64,000 nt of DNA from Eubacteriales bacterium mix99 (GTDB taxonomy: Bacteria > Bacillota > Clostridia > Caldicoprobacterales > DTU083), in NCBI GenBank assembly GCA_038396605.1, contig CP121690.1, positions 2,570,356 through 2,634,355 on the forward strand. Reading direction: 5' to 3'. Numbering within the stretch: the first letter of the stretch is position 1; every line of letters begins with the position of its first letter. This document shows, piece by piece, positions 43,529 to 52,916 of this stretch. The notes under the pieces are model-generated. The model ran no database searches. It had not been told where the DNA came from and worked only from the letters and a program-made list of their open reading frames with translations. The translations under genes and the position numbers were made by a program.

Positions 43529-44392
43529 TTATCCCCCCTTTCCACTGATATCCCTGTGTTCCAGGATCACATGATGACCGTTCTTACGGAGCATTTCACA
43601 GATCGAATCCGCAATGGCAACCGAACGGTGACGCCCGCCGGTGCAGCCGATTCCGATAACCAGCTGATTTTTTCCTTCCTTGATAAAGTAAGGGATCAGA
43701 AACTCCAGCATCTCATCCACCTTTCTCAGGAAAACATGCGTTTCGGGAAATTTGGACAGATAATTGCGGATGATTGCTTCCTTTCCTGTGTGATTCTTCA
43801 ATTCTTCAATATAAAAGGGGTTTGGAAGGAAACGGACGTCAAATACCATATCTGCATCCGTCAACATACCGTGTTTGAAGCCGAAAGAGATAATGGATAT
43901 AATAAGGCCCTCATACGCATTGTTGTCAGAAACCAACTCCCGGATGACCTCCCGGAGCTGCTTTGGCTGAAGATTGCTGGTATCGATGATATTGGTGGCT
44001 CTTTTTCGAAGATTCTTCAGCCTGTCCCGTTCCATCTGGATGCCTTCGATCAGCCGTCCTTCCTTGCTCATGGGGTGAACTCTTCTGCTCTCCTTATATC
44101 TGCGCACCAAAGCATCGTCGGAAGCTTCCAGATACAGGATCTCATAGGCATAGCCATTTTGCTTCATAACGTCCAGACATTCGGATAGATCATCGAAAAA
44201 GCCTCCGCCGCGGATATCAACCACAATGGCAATCCGATCCACTTTGCCCTGGGACTGATAACACAGCTCCGCAAATTTAGGCATGAGCTTGGGTGGTAAG
44301 TTATCAATGCAGAAATAGCCCATATCCTCCAGATAATGTATCACCAGAGTTTTTCCTGCTCCGGACAGACCGGTCACAATGATGAAACGCAT
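43529..44392 (-). CDS. rapZ: RapZ-family nucleotide-binding protein
   Basis: 287 residues. Walker A GLSGAGKTLVIHYLED, Walker B IAIVVDIRGG, and the C-terminal domain with GFKHGMLTDADMVFDVRFLPNPFY and GIGCTGGRHRSVAIAD. In E. coli RapZ senses glucosamine-6-phosphate; in Firmicutes (YvcJ) the role is less clear. GGAGGCACTC precedes the ATG. Confidence 0.96.
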   Translation of the reverse strand: MRFIIVTGLSGAGKTLVIHYLEDMGYFCIDNLPPKLMPKFAELCYQSQGKVDRIAIVVDIRGGGFFDDLSECLDVMKQNGYAYEILYLEASDDALVRRYKESRRVHPMSKEGRLIEGIQMERDRLKNLRKRATNIIDTSNLQPKQLREVIRELVSDNNAYEGLIISIISFGFKHGMLTDADMVFDVRFLPNPFYIEELKNHTGKEAIIRNYLSKFPETHVFLRKVDEMLEFLIPYFIKEGKNQLVIGIGCTGGRHRSVAIADSICEMLRKNGHHVILEHRDISGKGG

Positions 44393-44423
44393 GAGTGCCT
44401 CCCATTCCTATTCTTGACCCTAA

Positions 44424-45179
44424 TCATAAAGAATAATGCCGTATGTACTCTTCCGTATTAATGATGCGCTGCGGGGGCACACCGGCTGCCTCTGCGATGG
44501 CGATGGCCCTGTCAAATACGCCGACCTTCTCCGGCACATGGGCATCGCTGCTGATTGCAAAAAAAGCCCCTCCCTTCAACGCAGTCCGGACATATTCCAC
44601 TGTCATATAGCCATGGCTTGCATTGATCTCCAGGGCGGTGCCGGTTCTTGCCGCTGTCTTTGCCAGCTTTGCGGAGTCGATGGGAATCTTTGCACCGGGA
44701 TGGGTCAGAATTCTTATTGGATACCGTTCCATGGCTTTTCCCATGGCTTCTGTATTTCTTTGCGTCAGTTCTTCCCTGCGAAAGGGAAACAGCTTGTCCA
44801 GCCCGTTGCGAACAAAAAGCTGCCATCCATCTCGTATGCAGGCAGGTTTTACTGCCTTGTGAAACCCCATCAGAATCATATCAAACGCATTCTGCTCACT
44901 GTCCGGTATATCGATGGTTCCATCCATGCCGGTCAGGTTTGCTTCAATCCCCATCAGGATTTCAATATCGGAAAAACGCCGGTTGAGGCTGCAGATCTCC
45001 TTTCTCATTTTGCTGATATCGGAAAGAGCCATACCAAATCCCATATGAGCAAATCCATGATCCGAAATGGCAATTTGTTTCAGCCCCTTTTTACGGGCTG
45101 CCTCCACATTGTCCAGAATGGAGCCTTTTCCATGGCTATACCGTGTGTGTGTATGATAATCCGCTATGATATGATACAA
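44424..45179 (-). CDS. PHP-domain phosphoesterase
   Basis: 251 residues. PHP motifs: DYHTHTRYSHGKGS at the N-terminus, IAISDHGFAHMG, GIEANLTGMDG, LTHPGAKIP and FAISSDAHVPEKVG, i.e. a full trinuclear metal site of the YcdX type. Substrate unknown. The start is TTG at 45179 with AGGAGG 7 nt upstream. It lies between murB and rapZ, a position seen in many Clostridia. Confidence 0.9.
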   Translation of the reverse strand: MYHIIADYHTHTRYSHGKGSILDNVEAARKKGLKQIAISDHGFAHMGFGMALSDISKMRKEICSLNRRFSDIEILMGIEANLTGMDGTIDIPDSEQNAFDMILMGFHKAVKPACIRDGWQLFVRNGLDKLFPFRREELTQRNTEAMGKAMERYPIRILTHPGAKIPIDSAKLAKTAARTGTALEINASHGYMTVEYVRTALKGGAFFAISSDAHVPEKVGVFDRAIAIAEAAGVPPQRIINTEEYIRHYSL

Positions 45180-45198
45180 AAAGCATCCTCCTGTTTCC

Positions 45199-46116
45199 CT
45201 ACTCCTGCCCTACGATACGAACCTCAGGCTGCAATTCCACGCCGGATTGCTCCCGGACCCGCTTTTTCACCTGATCAATCAACTCAAGGACATCACGGGC
45301 TGTTGCATTTCCCAGATTGATGATAAATCCGGAATGCAGTTCCGAGATCTGGGCATCCCCTGCCCGGAGTCCCCGTAACCCCGCATCCTGTATCAATTTG
45401 CCTGCATAGTATCCAACAGGCCGCTGAAAAGTACTCCCGGCACTGGGATACGACAGGGGCTGTTTCTCCTGCCGCCTTTTGGTAAGATCCCGAATCATTT
45501 TCCGGGATTCCTCATAATCGCCTTTCTTCAGCGATAAAAAAGTTTCCAGAATGATTTTCCGGCTGTTCTGAACAATGCTGGTCCGATAACCAAGTGCCAT
45601 CTGTTCCCCCTGCAATACGGTCTGCTTCCCATTTTCATCCAGTATAGAAATTTTTTGAACCACATCCTTCATTTCTCCCCCGTATGCTCCGGCGTTCATC
45701 GCAACTGCACCACCCAGCGACCCCGGAATTCCACTGGCAAATTCCAGTCCGGTCAGGCTGGAATGCAGTGCGAGTCCGGACAGGGCAGATAACAGGATGC
45801 CGGACTGGGCCCGGATCGTCTCTCCCTTTACTTCTGCATGGCTGAACCGATCCGTCGCCAACTTGATAACGGCTCCGCGAATGCCCTTGTCCCGCACCAG
45901 AAGGTTGGTGCCGTTTCCCATTATCATGAACGGTACATCGTTTTCCCTCAGTATCGTCAGGGCATCCTGTATTTGTTTTGTTTTTTCCGGTAAAATCATA
46001 AGATCCACCGGTCCCCCGATATGGAAGGACGTGTGCCGTTTCATGCTTTCCTTTCGCAGCAGTTGATCCTGCGGAAGGATTTTACTCAGTGCTCCAAATA
46101 CATTATCAAGATTCAT
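45199..46116 (-). CDS. murB: UDP-N-acetylenolpyruvoylglucosamine reductase
   Basis: 305 residues, type II MurB: FAD-binding FMIMGNGTNLLVRDKG, GLEFASGIPGSLGGAVAMNAGAYGGEMKDVV, the catalytic YPSAGSTFQRP and a late Glu in the C-terminal domain. It makes UDP-MurNAc. CAGGAGTTTCAGAAT precedes the ATG. Confidence 0.97.
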   Translation of the reverse strand: MNLDNVFGALSKILPQDQLLRKESMKRHTSFHIGGPVDLMILPEKTKQIQDALTILRENDVPFMIMGNGTNLLVRDKGIRGAVIKLATDRFSHAEVKGETIRAQSGILLSALSGLALHSSLTGLEFASGIPGSLGGAVAMNAGAYGGEMKDVVQKISILDENGKQTVLQGEQMALGYRTSIVQNSRKIILETFLSLKKGDYEESRKMIRDLTKRRQEKQPLSYPSAGSTFQRPVGYYAGKLIQDAGLRGLRAGDAQISELHSGFIINLGNATARDVLELIDQVKKRVREQSGVELQPEVRIVGQE

Positions 46117-46180
46117 ATTCTGAAACTCCTGTTATTAAAATGATATCTGGCTGTTCCGTATTGAATTCCTTTATAAAACA

Positions 46181-47425
46181 TCAATCGACAGGGGCAGGTT
46201 CCCTGTTTTTCTGCTTCTCCCAAAAAGCATTGATCCGATCCCGGTTTTCTCCAAAGGGACCGGCTGCAGCCTGTGACAAGGATTCCTCAAGGATCTTCAT
46301 TTCCTCATCTTCTGCGTATAACTGCAGGTCTTTCCGAACAGAAAACATACCCAGATCCACCAGCTGTTTTTGCGTATCTTCTTCCAGAAGACTTCGCAGA
46401 AAAAGAATGGAAAGCTTTTGCTTTTCAGAAGAATCCTGTCGTAACACTCCATAGGCAGCAATCTGATCCTGATAGAATTTCCCGCCTTTCTCCATGGGGA
46501 CAGGAAAAACCTGCATCGCCACACCTTTACCGGATTGCTGCAGGCTCCGGTTATCGCAGATGATTTTACTGCTTCCCAGCAGAACCCCTGTCTGCTGCTC
46601 AACGGCAAACAAACGAAAAGCCGTGGAATAAGAGAATTGCTCCCAATCCGGAGGCAGGATCCCTTCTTCCCGGCTCCAGCGCTCCAGCAGGGAGAAACCG
46701 TCATCCCCTTCTATTTTCCCATCTTTTCCATAAATCATACTCAGAATGGGGCGGCTGCTGTCTGCATAGGAACAGAATCCGTAACAATCCTTTTTCTTCC
46801 CGTCGGACGTTTTTGGGAAAGACATCTTCTTCACCAGAGTATTCAGGGATGAATAATCAAGGGTTTTCGACGAAGATGTTAAATCTTCGTCCGAAAAGGC
46901 CTCTTCCTTCACTGCCAGCCCATAGGATCCCATCATCCACGGAACGCCGATCATCCTGTCTCCGGACAGGACACGCTCCACGGCAATATCACGGATTCCA
47001 TCCAGTTCCTTTTCCGGAAAGCCCGGAAGCAAATCCACCAAATCATCCTCCGGTATGGGCTGCTCATAAATCCCCAGTGAAATCATATCCGGCAGCAAAT
47101 CATTTGATTTGCCCCCGCTCAGGTACATTGCCAGCCTTTCCGTGGAAAGAGACCGGACATCAATAAATACACCGGGATAATCCTTTTCAAAATGACGGAT
47201 CGGACCTTCCAGCCATCTGGCAGTACTTCCCTTTCCAGTGGAGATATAGGGAATATCCCAAAGGGTGAGAATCCCGGTCCATTCGGGCTTTTCCGGTTCA
47301 AACGGATCCTCTGCCCTTTTATCTTTCAGTCTGCGGAACAGAAAAGGCGGAGCAGCCAGCAGAAACAATAATGAGAGACACAATAAGAGAACGGGTAACA
47401 CTTTACCGTGATTCCATCGCCGCAT
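46181..47425 (-). CDS. Membrane-anchored extracellular solute-binding-protein-like protein
   Basis: 414 residues. An N-terminal hydrophobic segment (VLPVLLLCLSLLFLLAAPPFLF) without a clear lipobox, then a family-1 binding-protein fold (TLWDIPYIS...RHFEKDYPGVFIDVRS; DMISLGIYEQ; IGVPWMMGSYGLAVK). No permease or ATPase genes lie nearby; the neighbours are hprK and murB, so it may sense or scavenge a sugar or wall fragment rather than feed an ABC importer. GGGAGGGAG precedes the ATG; this site lies in one arm of an inverted repeat CCCTGGCAA/TTGCCAGGG (arms near 47443 and 47480). Confidence 0.75.
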   Translation of the reverse strand: MRRWNHGKVLPVLLLCLSLLFLLAAPPFLFRRLKDKRAEDPFEPEKPEWTGILTLWDIPYISTGKGSTARWLEGPIRHFEKDYPGVFIDVRSLSTERLAMYLSGGKSNDLLPDMISLGIYEQPIPEDDLVDLLPGFPEKELDGIRDIAVERVLSGDRMIGVPWMMGSYGLAVKEEAFSDEDLTSSSKTLDYSSLNTLVKKMSFPKTSDGKKKDCYGFCSYADSSRPILSMIYGKDGKIEGDDGFSLLERWSREEGILPPDWEQFSYSTAFRLFAVEQQTGVLLGSSKIICDNRSLQQSGKGVAMQVFPVPMEKGGKFYQDQIAAYGVLRQDSSEKQKLSILFLRSLLEEDTQKQLVDLGMFSVRKDLQLYAEDEEMKILEESLSQAAAGPFGENRDRINAFWEKQKNREPAPVD

Positions 47426-47522
47426 CCAATTTCTCCCTCCCTGGCAAAATCGCTTATTTCATTTATATTAGTCGGCTTGCCAGGGTATGCCAGGTTTTCT
47501 CCCGGCGATGGATGTCTCCGGT

Positions 47523-48458
47523 TCAGTCCTGCTTGTCGTCGCTGTTTTGTATCAGCGAATTCAATCGATTATCCAGTTCCTGTGCGGCATTGTATCCCAT
47601 ATGCCGCAGTCTCCAGTTCCGGACCGCCACTTCCACAATAATGGCCAGGTTTCTTCCCGGTCGGACGGGCAGATCAATTTTTGGAAGCTTGACTCCCAGA
47701 ATCTCGGTGTATTCGTCATGCAGGCCCAGGCGGTCATATTCCTTGTTGTTGTCCCAGAACTCCAAGTAAACCACGATATCGATTGCCTTGCTGTTGATGA
47801 CCGCCCCGACACCATACATTGCCTTGATATCTATGATGCCAATGCCCCGGATCTCCATAAAATGCCGGATCAAATCAGGAGAATCACCAATCAGACGGTT
47901 CTCAGCTACTTTCTTGATTTCCACCGCATCGTCCGCCACCAGACGGTGTCCGCGCTTAATCAGCTCCAAAGCGGTTTCACTCTTGCCGATGCCGCTTTCG
48001 CCCATCAGCAGGATCCCCACCCCGTATACATCCACCAGAACCCCGTGGCGTGTAATTCTTGGTGCCAATTCGGAATCCAGATAGCTGATCAGTTTATGAA
48101 TCAGTTTTGTGGTAACTTTTTTGGACCGGAGAACGGAACAGCCAAATTTTCTGGCAGAATCCAGCAGATATTGGGGAATGTCCATGTTCCGGGAAATAAT
48201 CAGACAGGGAATGCCGGAACCGATAAAGCGGTCCAGACGTTCTGCCCGAATCGTCGGATCCATACTATCCAAGTACGTCATCTCCACCTTTCCGATGACC
48301 TGGATCCGATCCCTGGCAAAATAATCAAAAAATCCTGCAAGCTGCAGACCAGGCCGGTTTATATCACTGGTTCCGATGTCCACGGACTTGGCCTTCCCCT
48401 CGTAGATCACATTCAGGTCCAGAGCCTGGATGAGGTGATCAATCGGGATGCTGCTCAT
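47523..48458 (-). CDS. hprK: HPr kinase/phosphorylase
   Basis: 311 residues. P-loop GESGIGKSETALELIKRGHRLVADDAVEI and the HprK signature EIRGIGIIDIKAMYGVGAV. It phosphorylates Ser46 of HPr for carbon catabolite control. GAGGAGGGG precedes the ATG, which overlaps the stop of the HAD gene (ATGA). Confidence 0.97.
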   Translation of the reverse strand: MSSIPIDHLIQALDLNVIYEGKAKSVDIGTSDINRPGLQLAGFFDYFARDRIQVIGKVEMTYLDSMDPTIRAERLDRFIGSGIPCLIISRNMDIPQYLLDSARKFGCSVLRSKKVTTKLIHKLISYLDSELAPRITRHGVLVDVYGVGILLMGESGIGKSETALELIKRGHRLVADDAVEIKKVAENRLIGDSPDLIRHFMEIRGIGIIDIKAMYGVGAVINSKAIDIVVYLEFWDNNKEYDRLGLHDEYTEILGVKLPKIDLPVRPGRNLAIIVEVAVRNWRLRHMGYNAAQELDNRLNSLIQNSDDKQD

Positions 48459-49267
48459 TCTAAACCCCTCCTCTTCAATACAAATCGCTCCACCACCTCA
48501 GCCACGCCATCCTCGTCATTCCCTGACGTTACATATTGCGCAGAGGCTTTTACAGGATCCGGAGCGTTTCCCATTGCTACCCCAAGACCTGCGTATTCGA
48601 TCATGGACAGATCGTTGTAGCTGTCTCCGATTGCGATGATTTCTTCCCGGGGGATACCCAGCATGGAGCCAAGCTGCTTTAAGGCATTCCCTTTTGTCGC
48701 ATGGATATGAGTCAGCTCCAGAAAGATCGGCTTGGAAACCGTAACCTGCAATTTTCCGCCGAACCATTCCCGAAACAGCTGGAAATAAGAGGATATTCTT
48801 TCCGACTCATCCATGATCAGTATTTTGGCGGGCTCTTCCTTCAGAAAGGTCCTCAAATCCCCCACCGCTCTGCCCTTCAATCCGCTTATCCGTCGATAGA
48901 GCTGGCTGTACGGGCATTCCTGTTCGAAGAAGTAGTTATTCTCCACATAAGCCTGTGTATAAAGATTGTCCTCTTTGCACTTCTCCAGGATTTGGTGAGC
49001 ATACTCCATTGGAATCGGATATTTCATCAAAGTTTTTCCGGTCATGGTATCCTTGATGTATGCGCCCTGATAAGCGATAACCGGTACCGCTACATTCAAT
49101 TCCCGTATAAAAGGCATGGCAGAATCCGGTATTCTCCCTGTCGCAACGGTTACGTGGGTTCCCATTTCCTGTGCGGCCCGGAGAGCCTGCTTATTCCTTT
49201 CACTGATCCTTTGGTGATGATCCAGAAGAGAATCATCCAGATCGACGGCAATCAACCGATATTTCAA
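48455..49267 (-). CDS. Cof-type HAD-IIB hydrolase
   Basis: 270 residues. HAD motif I AVDLDDSLLDHHQRIS, the lysine motif in VTVSKPIFLELTHIHATKGNALKQL and motif IV AIGDSYNDLSMIEYAGLGVAMGNA. A sugar or nucleotide phosphatase of unknown substrate. The start is TTG with GGAGG upstream. Coupled to hprK. Confidence 0.92.
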   Translation of the reverse strand: MKYRLIAVDLDDSLLDHHQRISERNKQALRAAQEMGTHVTVATGRIPDSAMPFIRELNVAVPVIAYQGAYIKDTMTGKTLMKYPIPMEYAHQILEKCKEDNLYTQAYVENNYFFEQECPYSQLYRRISGLKGRAVGDLRTFLKEEPAKILIMDESERISSYFQLFREWFGGKLQVTVSKPIFLELTHIHATKGNALKQLGSMLGIPREEIIAIGDSYNDLSMIEYAGLGVAMGNAPDPVKASAQYVTSGNDEDGVAEVVERFVLKRRGLE

Positions 49268-49286
49268 ACTTTTTTCCTCCGTGTAT

Positions 49287-49490
49287 TCAAGTATTCTCCT
49301 GTCGTTTGGGTATGATCAGACTGGCCAGGATATAGAGGATCAATCCCCCTATTCCGAATCCGAGTACCAGGGAAATGGCAACCCAGACCAGGCGCACAAG
49401 GGTGGAATCCACCCCGAAATACTCTCCTATTCCGCCGCAAACACCACTGATCTTTTTATCCGTTTCCGACAGATACAATTTTTTCGCCAT
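49287..49490 (-). CDS. PspC-domain membrane protein
   Basis: 67 residues: [33 protein letters not shown] typical of PspC, then a membrane helix ([20 protein letters not shown]). An envelope-stress-type protein with no partner psp genes visible. AGGAGGCAAAA precedes the ATG at 49490. Confidence 0.9.
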   Translation of the reverse strand: MAKKLYLSETDKKISGVCGGIGEYFGVDSTLVRLVWVAISLVLGFGIGGLILYILASLIIPKRQENT

Positions 49491-49629
49491 TTTTGCCTCC
49501 TGTTTCTGCAGCTGTTTCACCGCAGGTCTTTTTTGCTCTGTCACACCAAAAGGCTTTCGCCTGTTTCAGTATATACTTTCTGATTTCCCCTGTCCAGCAA
49601 CATGGTCTGCCAACCTTGCCGGAAAGATG

Positions 49630-51486
49630 TCAGCCCCGGAAGAAGCGGATCAGAGATTCCGCAGCCTTATGGTTCATCCCATTTACCCTGGACAGTTCCT
49701 CCGGGTCAGCCTGCTTCATCCTTTCCACGGATCCAAAGGCCTTCATCAATTCTCTCATTCTTTTGGGACCAATGCCCGGAACATCCAGCAATACGGAATG
49801 AAGGTCGTTTTTATCCCGCAGACTCCTATGGAAGGTAATCGCAAATCGGTGTGCTTCATCCCTGATTCTCTGGACAAGGTGAAGGGCATTGGAACGTCTC
49901 GGCAGGATAATGGGATCCGATTCCCCCCGGGCATAAAGTTCTTCAAATTCCTTGGCCAGACCGAATGTCGGAATGCACTCCACCCCCAGCTTACTCATGG
50001 ATCCCAGTGCGGCTCCCAATTGTCCCTTGCCGCCGTCGATAATAATAAGGTCCGGAAATTTGGAAAACTTACCCTCCGAAAAATTCCTGCCTTCTTCCTT
50101 CAGCTTTTTTCTTTCTTCCAGTCCCCTCCGAAATCGCCTTTCCACGACTTCAGCCATACTTGCAAAATCGTTGGGTCCCTCCACCATTTTTATCCGGAAC
50201 CTCCGGTATTCTTTCCTGGCCGGCCTTCCGTTCTCAAATACCACCATGGAAGCAACGGACTGGGCGCCCTGGGTATTGGAAATATCAAAGGCCTCCATAC
50301 GGACCGGCGCATGTTCCAGACTCAATGCTTCCTTCAGTTCCAATACGGCCCCTTCCGTACGTTCCTTTTCCCGTTCTTCCTTTCGCTCATAGGTCTTAAG
50401 TGTCTCCTCTGCATTCCGTTCGGCCATCTGAACCAGCTTGTGCTTTTCTCCGCGCTGTGGGCAGCGAATGGTTACCTTGCTTCCTTTTCTTTCCGAAAGC
50501 CACTCCTCGATGACTTTATGATCATCAATATCCTGCTGGATCCAGATCTCCCTGGGAAAGAAAGTGGAGTCGGCATAAAACTGTTTGAGAAAGGAACCAA
50601 TGATGTCCTTCTGCTGCGTTTCCCCGGTTTCCTCAAGAATGTGGCGCTCGGATGAGATCAGCTTGCCGCCGCGTATCAGGAAGACCTGGACAGCTGTTCG
50701 ATTGAAGCCCTGGAACAGGGCAATCACGTCCTGATCCTCCATGGATGTGGAGATAATCTTCTGCCCTTCCAGTATTTTTTCCACCGCTCGGATCTGGTCC
50801 CGGAGGACGGACGCCCGTTCAAACTGCAGATTTTCAGATGCTTCCGTCATCTTCCTGCGGAATTCGTCCAGAAGATCCTCCTGTCTGCCATCCAGAAAGC
50901 GGCAGACATCTTTGATCATGGCCTGATAATCCGACTTTTTCACATTCCCGCGGCAAGGGCCCCAGCATTGTCGGATATAATAGTTGAGGCAGGGGCGTTC
51001 TGCCGGCTGCCCTTCCCGGATCTTACGGTTACAGGTGCGGATTGGAAAAATTCTCCGAATGGCTTCCATGGTTTCCCGAACCGCTCTTGCACTGGTATAC
51101 GGGCCGAAGTATTTGTTCCTATCCTTTTTTATCTTTCTTGTCAGGCGGATCCGGGGATATTCCTCCTCTGCAGTGACTTCGATATAGGGATAGTGCTTGT
51201 CATCTTTCAGCAGAATATTATACCTGGGCCGATGCTTTTTTATGAGATTGCATTCCAGAATCAATGCTTCCACTTCGGTATCCGTCAGAATATAGTCAAA
51301 ATCGGATACATTGGCCACCATGGCTCCCACTTTCCCGGTGTGCGTGGTCCTGAAATACTGTCTGACCCGGTTCTTCAGGGAAATCGCTTTTCCGATGTAT
51401 ATGATTTTGCCGTTTTGGTCTTTCATAATATAGACTCCCGGGGTATCCGGGAGATTTTTCAGCTTGGTTTCCATCTCTTTGTTCAT
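49630..51486 (-). CDS. uvrC: Excinuclease ABC subunit C
   Basis: 618 residues. N-terminal GIY-YIG domain (PGVYIMKDQNGKIIYIGKAISLKNRVRQYF), UVR motif (DLLDEFRRKMTEASENLQFERASVLRDQI), RNase H-like domain (MEAFDISNTQGAQSVASMVVFENG; LIIIDGGKGQLGAA) and C-terminal HhH (DVPGIGPKRMRELMKAFGSVERM). It makes both incisions in nucleotide excision repair. No LexA box was seen close upstream. Confidence 0.97.
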   Translation of the reverse strand: MNKEMETKLKNLPDTPGVYIMKDQNGKIIYIGKAISLKNRVRQYFRTTHTGKVGAMVANVSDFDYILTDTEVEALILECNLIKKHRPRYNILLKDDKHYPYIEVTAEEEYPRIRLTRKIKKDRNKYFGPYTSARAVRETMEAIRRIFPIRTCNRKIREGQPAERPCLNYYIRQCWGPCRGNVKKSDYQAMIKDVCRFLDGRQEDLLDEFRRKMTEASENLQFERASVLRDQIRAVEKILEGQKIISTSMEDQDVIALFQGFNRTAVQVFLIRGGKLISSERHILEETGETQQKDIIGSFLKQFYADSTFFPREIWIQQDIDDHKVIEEWLSERKGSKVTIRCPQRGEKHKLVQMAERNAEETLKTYERKEEREKERTEGAVLELKEALSLEHAPVRMEAFDISNTQGAQSVASMVVFENGRPARKEYRRFRIKMVEGPNDFASMAEVVERRFRRGLEERKKLKEEGRNFSEGKFSKFPDLIIIDGGKGQLGAALGSMSKLGVECIPTFGLAKEFEELYARGESDPIILPRRSNALHLVQRIRDEAHRFAITFHRSLRDKNDLHSVLLDVPGIGPKRMRELMKAFGSVERMKQADPEELSRVNGMNHKAAESLIRFFRG

Positions 51487-51506
51487 GCCAGATCATCCTT
51501 TATTTA

Positions 51507-52916
51507 TCAGTATCCAAGCCGAATGGCTTTTCGAAGTATTTTTCCGGCCACGGTGGCAGCTTTTGCACCTCCGGTGCCTGCGTTTTCCAGGACAACGGCA
51601 ATCGCCAGTGTAGGATTATCTGCAGGAGCAAATCCCATAAACCAGGAATGGGGGCTCTGATCTTCCTTTGTTTCCGCCGTTCCGGTTTTTCCGGCAATGA
51701 TCATACCGGTCGTTCGTGCGTTCCGCCCCGTACCGTTTTCCACAACCTGAACCATCATATCCGTCAGCTTCTTTGCTGTTTCCGGAGATACAGGTGTCGA
51801 CAGCGTGCCATGCGACGGCAGGTACCGAATGTTGCCGTTCCGTGTCTGAATTCCATGAATCAGCTTCGGATCCGGCACTTCCCCGCCGTTTGCCACGGAC
51901 GACGCAATCAGGGCGACATGGAGAGGAGAAACCAGGACCTTGCCCTGGCCGACGCCGGACCATGCCAGTTCCTTCCGGCTGGTGTCCCTGGTCAGAGGCA
52001 GTTGGCTTTTGACCGTCTTGATATCCGAAAAAAGAAAATTTTTATTGAATCCGAATTTCTCACCGGTCTCCCGCAATTGCTTCCATCCCATATCCAGGGA
52101 CAGGTTTGCAAAGTAGGCGTTGCAGGAAACCTCCATGGCGCGGGGAAGATCCACCATGCCGTGTGCTTCCTGGCCATAGCAGTTGATCGTGATGCCTCCA
52201 ATGTCCGTAGAGCCCTTGCAGTCCAATGTATCCCTGCTGATATCTTTTCCGGACTCCAATGCTGCTGCAGCTGTGACTACTTTCATGATGGATCCGGGAG
52301 GATATCTTCCATAGGATGCCTTATTCAGCAGGCTTTCTTCCCCCGGCTCCTCTGTTTCCTGTGCAGGGTTAAAGGACGGAAGACTGACCATCGCCAGGAT
52401 CTCACCACTCCGGGGATCCATAAGTACAACGCTTCCTTTGCGGGAGCCCATCACTTCATTGATGTATTTCTGAAGCTGCATGTCAATGGTCAGGATCACA
52501 TTGTTGCCCACCTCCTGATCCAGAAATGCTTTCTGATAGATCCGCTCAAACAGATTATTGTTGTATCCCAGAAGATAACGGATATAAAGCGCCTCGGCAC
52601 CGATGCCGTATCGTTTGGAACCGATCACATGAGCCGCATAGCGGCAATTGTCCCGGTAACTGCGATAATAGGTGGTCTTTCCATCTTTTCGGATAGTGGA
52701 CTTTGTTTCCACCAGCACGTTTTGGTTCCGATCCTGAAGATTGCCCGGCAGAATGGAGGGATTATCCATATCGACCTTGATTCTCGTGTTGTTGGGATCC
52801 GAAAACCATCGGTCACTGTAGACGAATAAATTATAGAAGTAATATCCGGTTAAAATCAGAAAAAGCCCCAGCAGTGCAAACAAAGAGCTGCGAACATTGC
52901 GTTTTATATGCTTCAT
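51507..52916 (-). CDS. Penicillin-binding protein (transpeptidase, FtsI/PbpA type)
   Basis: 469 residues. N-terminal membrane anchor (LFALLGLFLILTGYYFYNL), short pedestal, then the transpeptidase with S209-x2-K (SIMK), S264-x-N (SCN) and K410-T-G. No PASTA domains. AGGATGAGG stands before the ATG, which overlaps the ftsW/rodA stop by 4 nt, so the pair should be made together as an SEDS-PBP synthase. In other Clostridia such pairs act in elongation or sporulation; which one cannot be decided here. Confidence 0.94.
   Translation of the reverse strand: MKHIKRNVRSSLFALLGLFLILTGYYFYNLFVYSDRWFSDPNNTRIKVDMDNPSILPGNLQDRNQNVLVETKSTIRKDGKTTYYRSYRDNCRYAAHVIGSKRYGIGAEALYIRYLLGYNNNLFERIYQKAFLDQEVGNNVILTIDMQLQKYINEVMGSRKGSVVLMDPRSGEILAMVSLPSFNPAQETEEPGEESLLNKASYGRYPPGSIMKVVTAAAALESGKDISRDTLDCKGSTDIGGITINCYGQEAHGMVDLPRAMEVSCNAYFANLSLDMGWKQLRETGEKFGFNKNFLFSDIKTVKSQLPLTRDTSRKELAWSGVGQGKVLVSPLHVALIASSVANGGEVPDPKLIHGIQTRNGNIRYLPSHGTLSTPVSPETAKKLTDMMVQVVENGTGRNARTTGMIIAGKTGTAETKEDQSPHSWFMGFAPADNPTLAIAVVLENAGTGGAKAATVAGKILRKAIRLGY

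Noticed and set aside
49375-50655. 426-codon plus-strand ORF
   Set aside because: Antisense to uvrC and the PspC gene; no family resemblance.
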